A stretch of DNA of 64,000 nucleotides from DATKEJ01 sp963768715 (lineage in GTDB: Bacteria > Bacteroidota > Rhodothermia > Rhodothermales > DATKEJ01): assembly GCA_963768715.1 (NCBI GenBank), contig CAVYJC010000002.1:186001-250000 (forward strand), in the 5' to 3' direction. A program made the translations under genes and the position numbers. This document shows positions 62,984 to 64,000 of this stretch, in pieces. The notes under the pieces were generated by a model. The model worked only from the letters and a program-made list of their open reading frames with translations. It was not told the DNA's origin and did no database searches. Position 1 is the first letter of the stretch, and every line of letters begins with the position of its first letter.

Positions 62984-64000
62984 ATGCCCCGCGCACTGTT
63001 AACGTTCTTCACCGTTCTCATTGGATTTGGCGCGATCCAGGCGCAGCCTGTCAGCCATCGTGGCCTGCCATTCATAACGAACTACACTCCTCGGGATTAC
63101 GGTGCCGACGCCCAGAATTGGGGTGTGGTTCAGGACGACCGTGGCGTGATGTACTTCGGCAATACTTCGGGAGTCCTCGAGTTTGACGGCGTGGCGTGGC
63201 GAGTCATAACTGTCCCCGGCAACGGCGGTGCGCGCTGGCTGACAAAGGACCGAAAGGGGACGATCTACGTATCGGCCTTTGGTGAATTCGGATATCTGCA
63301 GGCCGATCAGACCGGCAACCTCCGCTACGCTTCCCTTCTCGCGAATGTCCCTGACTCTCTCCGGAATTTCACCGACGTGTTTCAGATCGCCATTACGTCG
63401 AAGTACATCTACTTCCGGACCGACCGTTACCTGTTTCGGTGGGACGGTACTACCATGGCGCCCTTTGTAGCGCCGGAAGGCTTCCACGTGGGCGCCGTGG
63501 TCGACGACACCTATTACGTGCGCCAATGGGGAGTGGGCCTCATGCGCATGGAGGATGACGGCCCGCATCTCGTCTCCGACGGAGCCCGGTTCGCGCAGGA
63601 GCGGATCTATTCGATCCTCCCGTACGACGACAAGAGATTGCTCATCGGCACCCGAAACGCAGGCTTCTTCCTCTACGACGGCGTCTCATTCACGCCGTTT
63701 CCGACAGAAGCCGACACGTATTTCGAAAGCTTCGGACTCTACCTCCCCGGAGCGGTCCTGAACGACGGCAGCTTCGTGTTTGGAACATCCGGCGGCGGCG
63801 CCGTCCGCCTCGATCACGGAGGTCGCCTAGTCCATCTGTTCAACAAGGAGTCAGGGTTGCAGGACGCAGCCGTCTGGTTCACCTACGTTGATCGATCCGG
63901 CGATTTGTGGCTCGCCCTCGACAAAGGGATTGCGCGCATCGAGACGGGCTCGCCGTACACATTCTTCGGCGAAGACGCCGGGATTGGCAGCGCGATCCTC
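62984..64000 (+). CDS. Two-component-regulator propeller protein (N-terminal part)
   Basis: ATG 62984 opens a frame that runs off the right edge (339 codons). The signal peptide is LTFFTVLIGFGAIQAQ. Repeating blades follow: WGVVQDDRGVMYFGNTSG near 48, WLTKDRKGTIYVSAFGE near 86, ILPYDDKRLLIGTRNAGFF and WFTYVDRSGDLWLALDKG. These are Reg_prop repeats as in the periplasmic sensor of hybrid two-component systems or LuxR-type regulators. The missing C-terminus should hold a Y_Y_Y domain, a membrane helix and a kinase or DNA-binding output. Confidence 0.85.
   Translation, partial: MPRALLTFFTVLIGFGAIQAQPVSHRGLPFITNYTPRDYGADAQNWGVVQDDRGVMYFGNTSGVLEFDGVAWRVITVPGNGGARWLTKDRKGTIYVSAFGEFGYLQADQTGNLRYASLLANVPDSLRNFTDVFQIAITSKYIYFRTDRYLFRWDGTTMAPFVAPEGFHVGAVVDDTYYVRQWGVGLMRMEDDGPHLVSDGARFAQERIYSILPYDDKRLLIGTRNAGFFLYDGVSFTPFPTEADTYFESFGLYLPGAVLNDGSFVFGTSGGGAVRLDHGGRLVHLFNKESGLQDAAVWFTYVDRSGDLWLALDKGIARIETGSPYTFFGEDAGIGSAIL

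Overview
The window looks like a chromosomal segment of a moderately GC-rich member of the Bacteroidota/Rhodothermota group. At least five secreted proteins end in a type IX secretion (T9SS) style C-terminal sorting domain. There is a PorV-like outer-membrane protein, a TonB-dependent receptor with an N-terminal carboxypeptidase-regulatory-like domain, a DUF5916 barrel, and a two-component-regulator propeller protein running off the right edge. Strong Shine-Dalgarno sequences are rare outside one accessory block.

Layout. 1-6.3 kb: start of a beta-helix surface protein, a secreted purple-acid-phosphatase-like enzyme, two small proteins, mannonate dehydratase (uxuA) and a propeller lipoprotein. 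6.3-9.4 kb (minus): a cysM-mec-cysO-moeZ operon for sulfur-carrier-dependent cysteine synthesis. It is preceded by a 28-codon leader peptide with seven Cys codons and an intrinsic terminator, which together look like a cysteine attenuator. 9.6-17.6 kb (minus): DUF5916 barrel, orphan HigA-like antitoxin, two esterases, a GH38-like protein and a PhyH-type dioxygenase. 17.8-22.2 kb (minus): an operon of aminoglycoside-phosphotransferase-fold kinase, divergent enolase and a six-hairpin glycosidase-like protein.

22.3-34.5 kb is a tandemly duplicated accessory block. Three closely related glycosidase-like genes on the minus strand (two of them 5'-truncated) alternate with two copies of a plus-strand pair: a lysyl-endopeptidase-like protease and a small lipoprotein. 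The repeat period is about 4.8-5.2 kb. 34.9-36.9 kb: an AbrB/PIN toxin-antitoxin pair and a decayed IS3-type element. 36.9-38.7 kb: a DUF4185 protein and a dense nest of 20-bp palindromes.

38.7-55.0 kb (minus) is a glycan-use locus. In transcription order it runs: FadR-type GntR regulator, TonB-dependent receptor, T9SS-tagged surface protein, PorV-like protein, T9SS-tagged GH38, ABC sugar-binding protein, two ABC permeases, and a second, heavily frameshifted GH38. Neighbouring genes down to the permeases overlap or nearly touch, which argues for one operon. 55.1-60.9 kb (plus, divergent) encodes a probable non-phosphorylative sugar-oxidation pathway: two SDR dehydrogenases, an FAH-family hydrolase, a glucarate-dehydratase-subgroup dehydratase, an SMP-30 lactonase and a mutarotase-like protein. 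These could use the sugars released and imported by the minus-strand operon. 61.3-64 kb: a fatty-acid desaturase with a coiled-coil tail, a small membrane protein and the start of the propeller sensor.

Intergenic spacers are unusually rich in short-word tandem repeats and in several families of palindromic repeats. About ten genes contain single-base frameshifts, either real decay or residual sequencing error; raw reads would decide. Functions come from motifs and context read by eye; no database search was possible.
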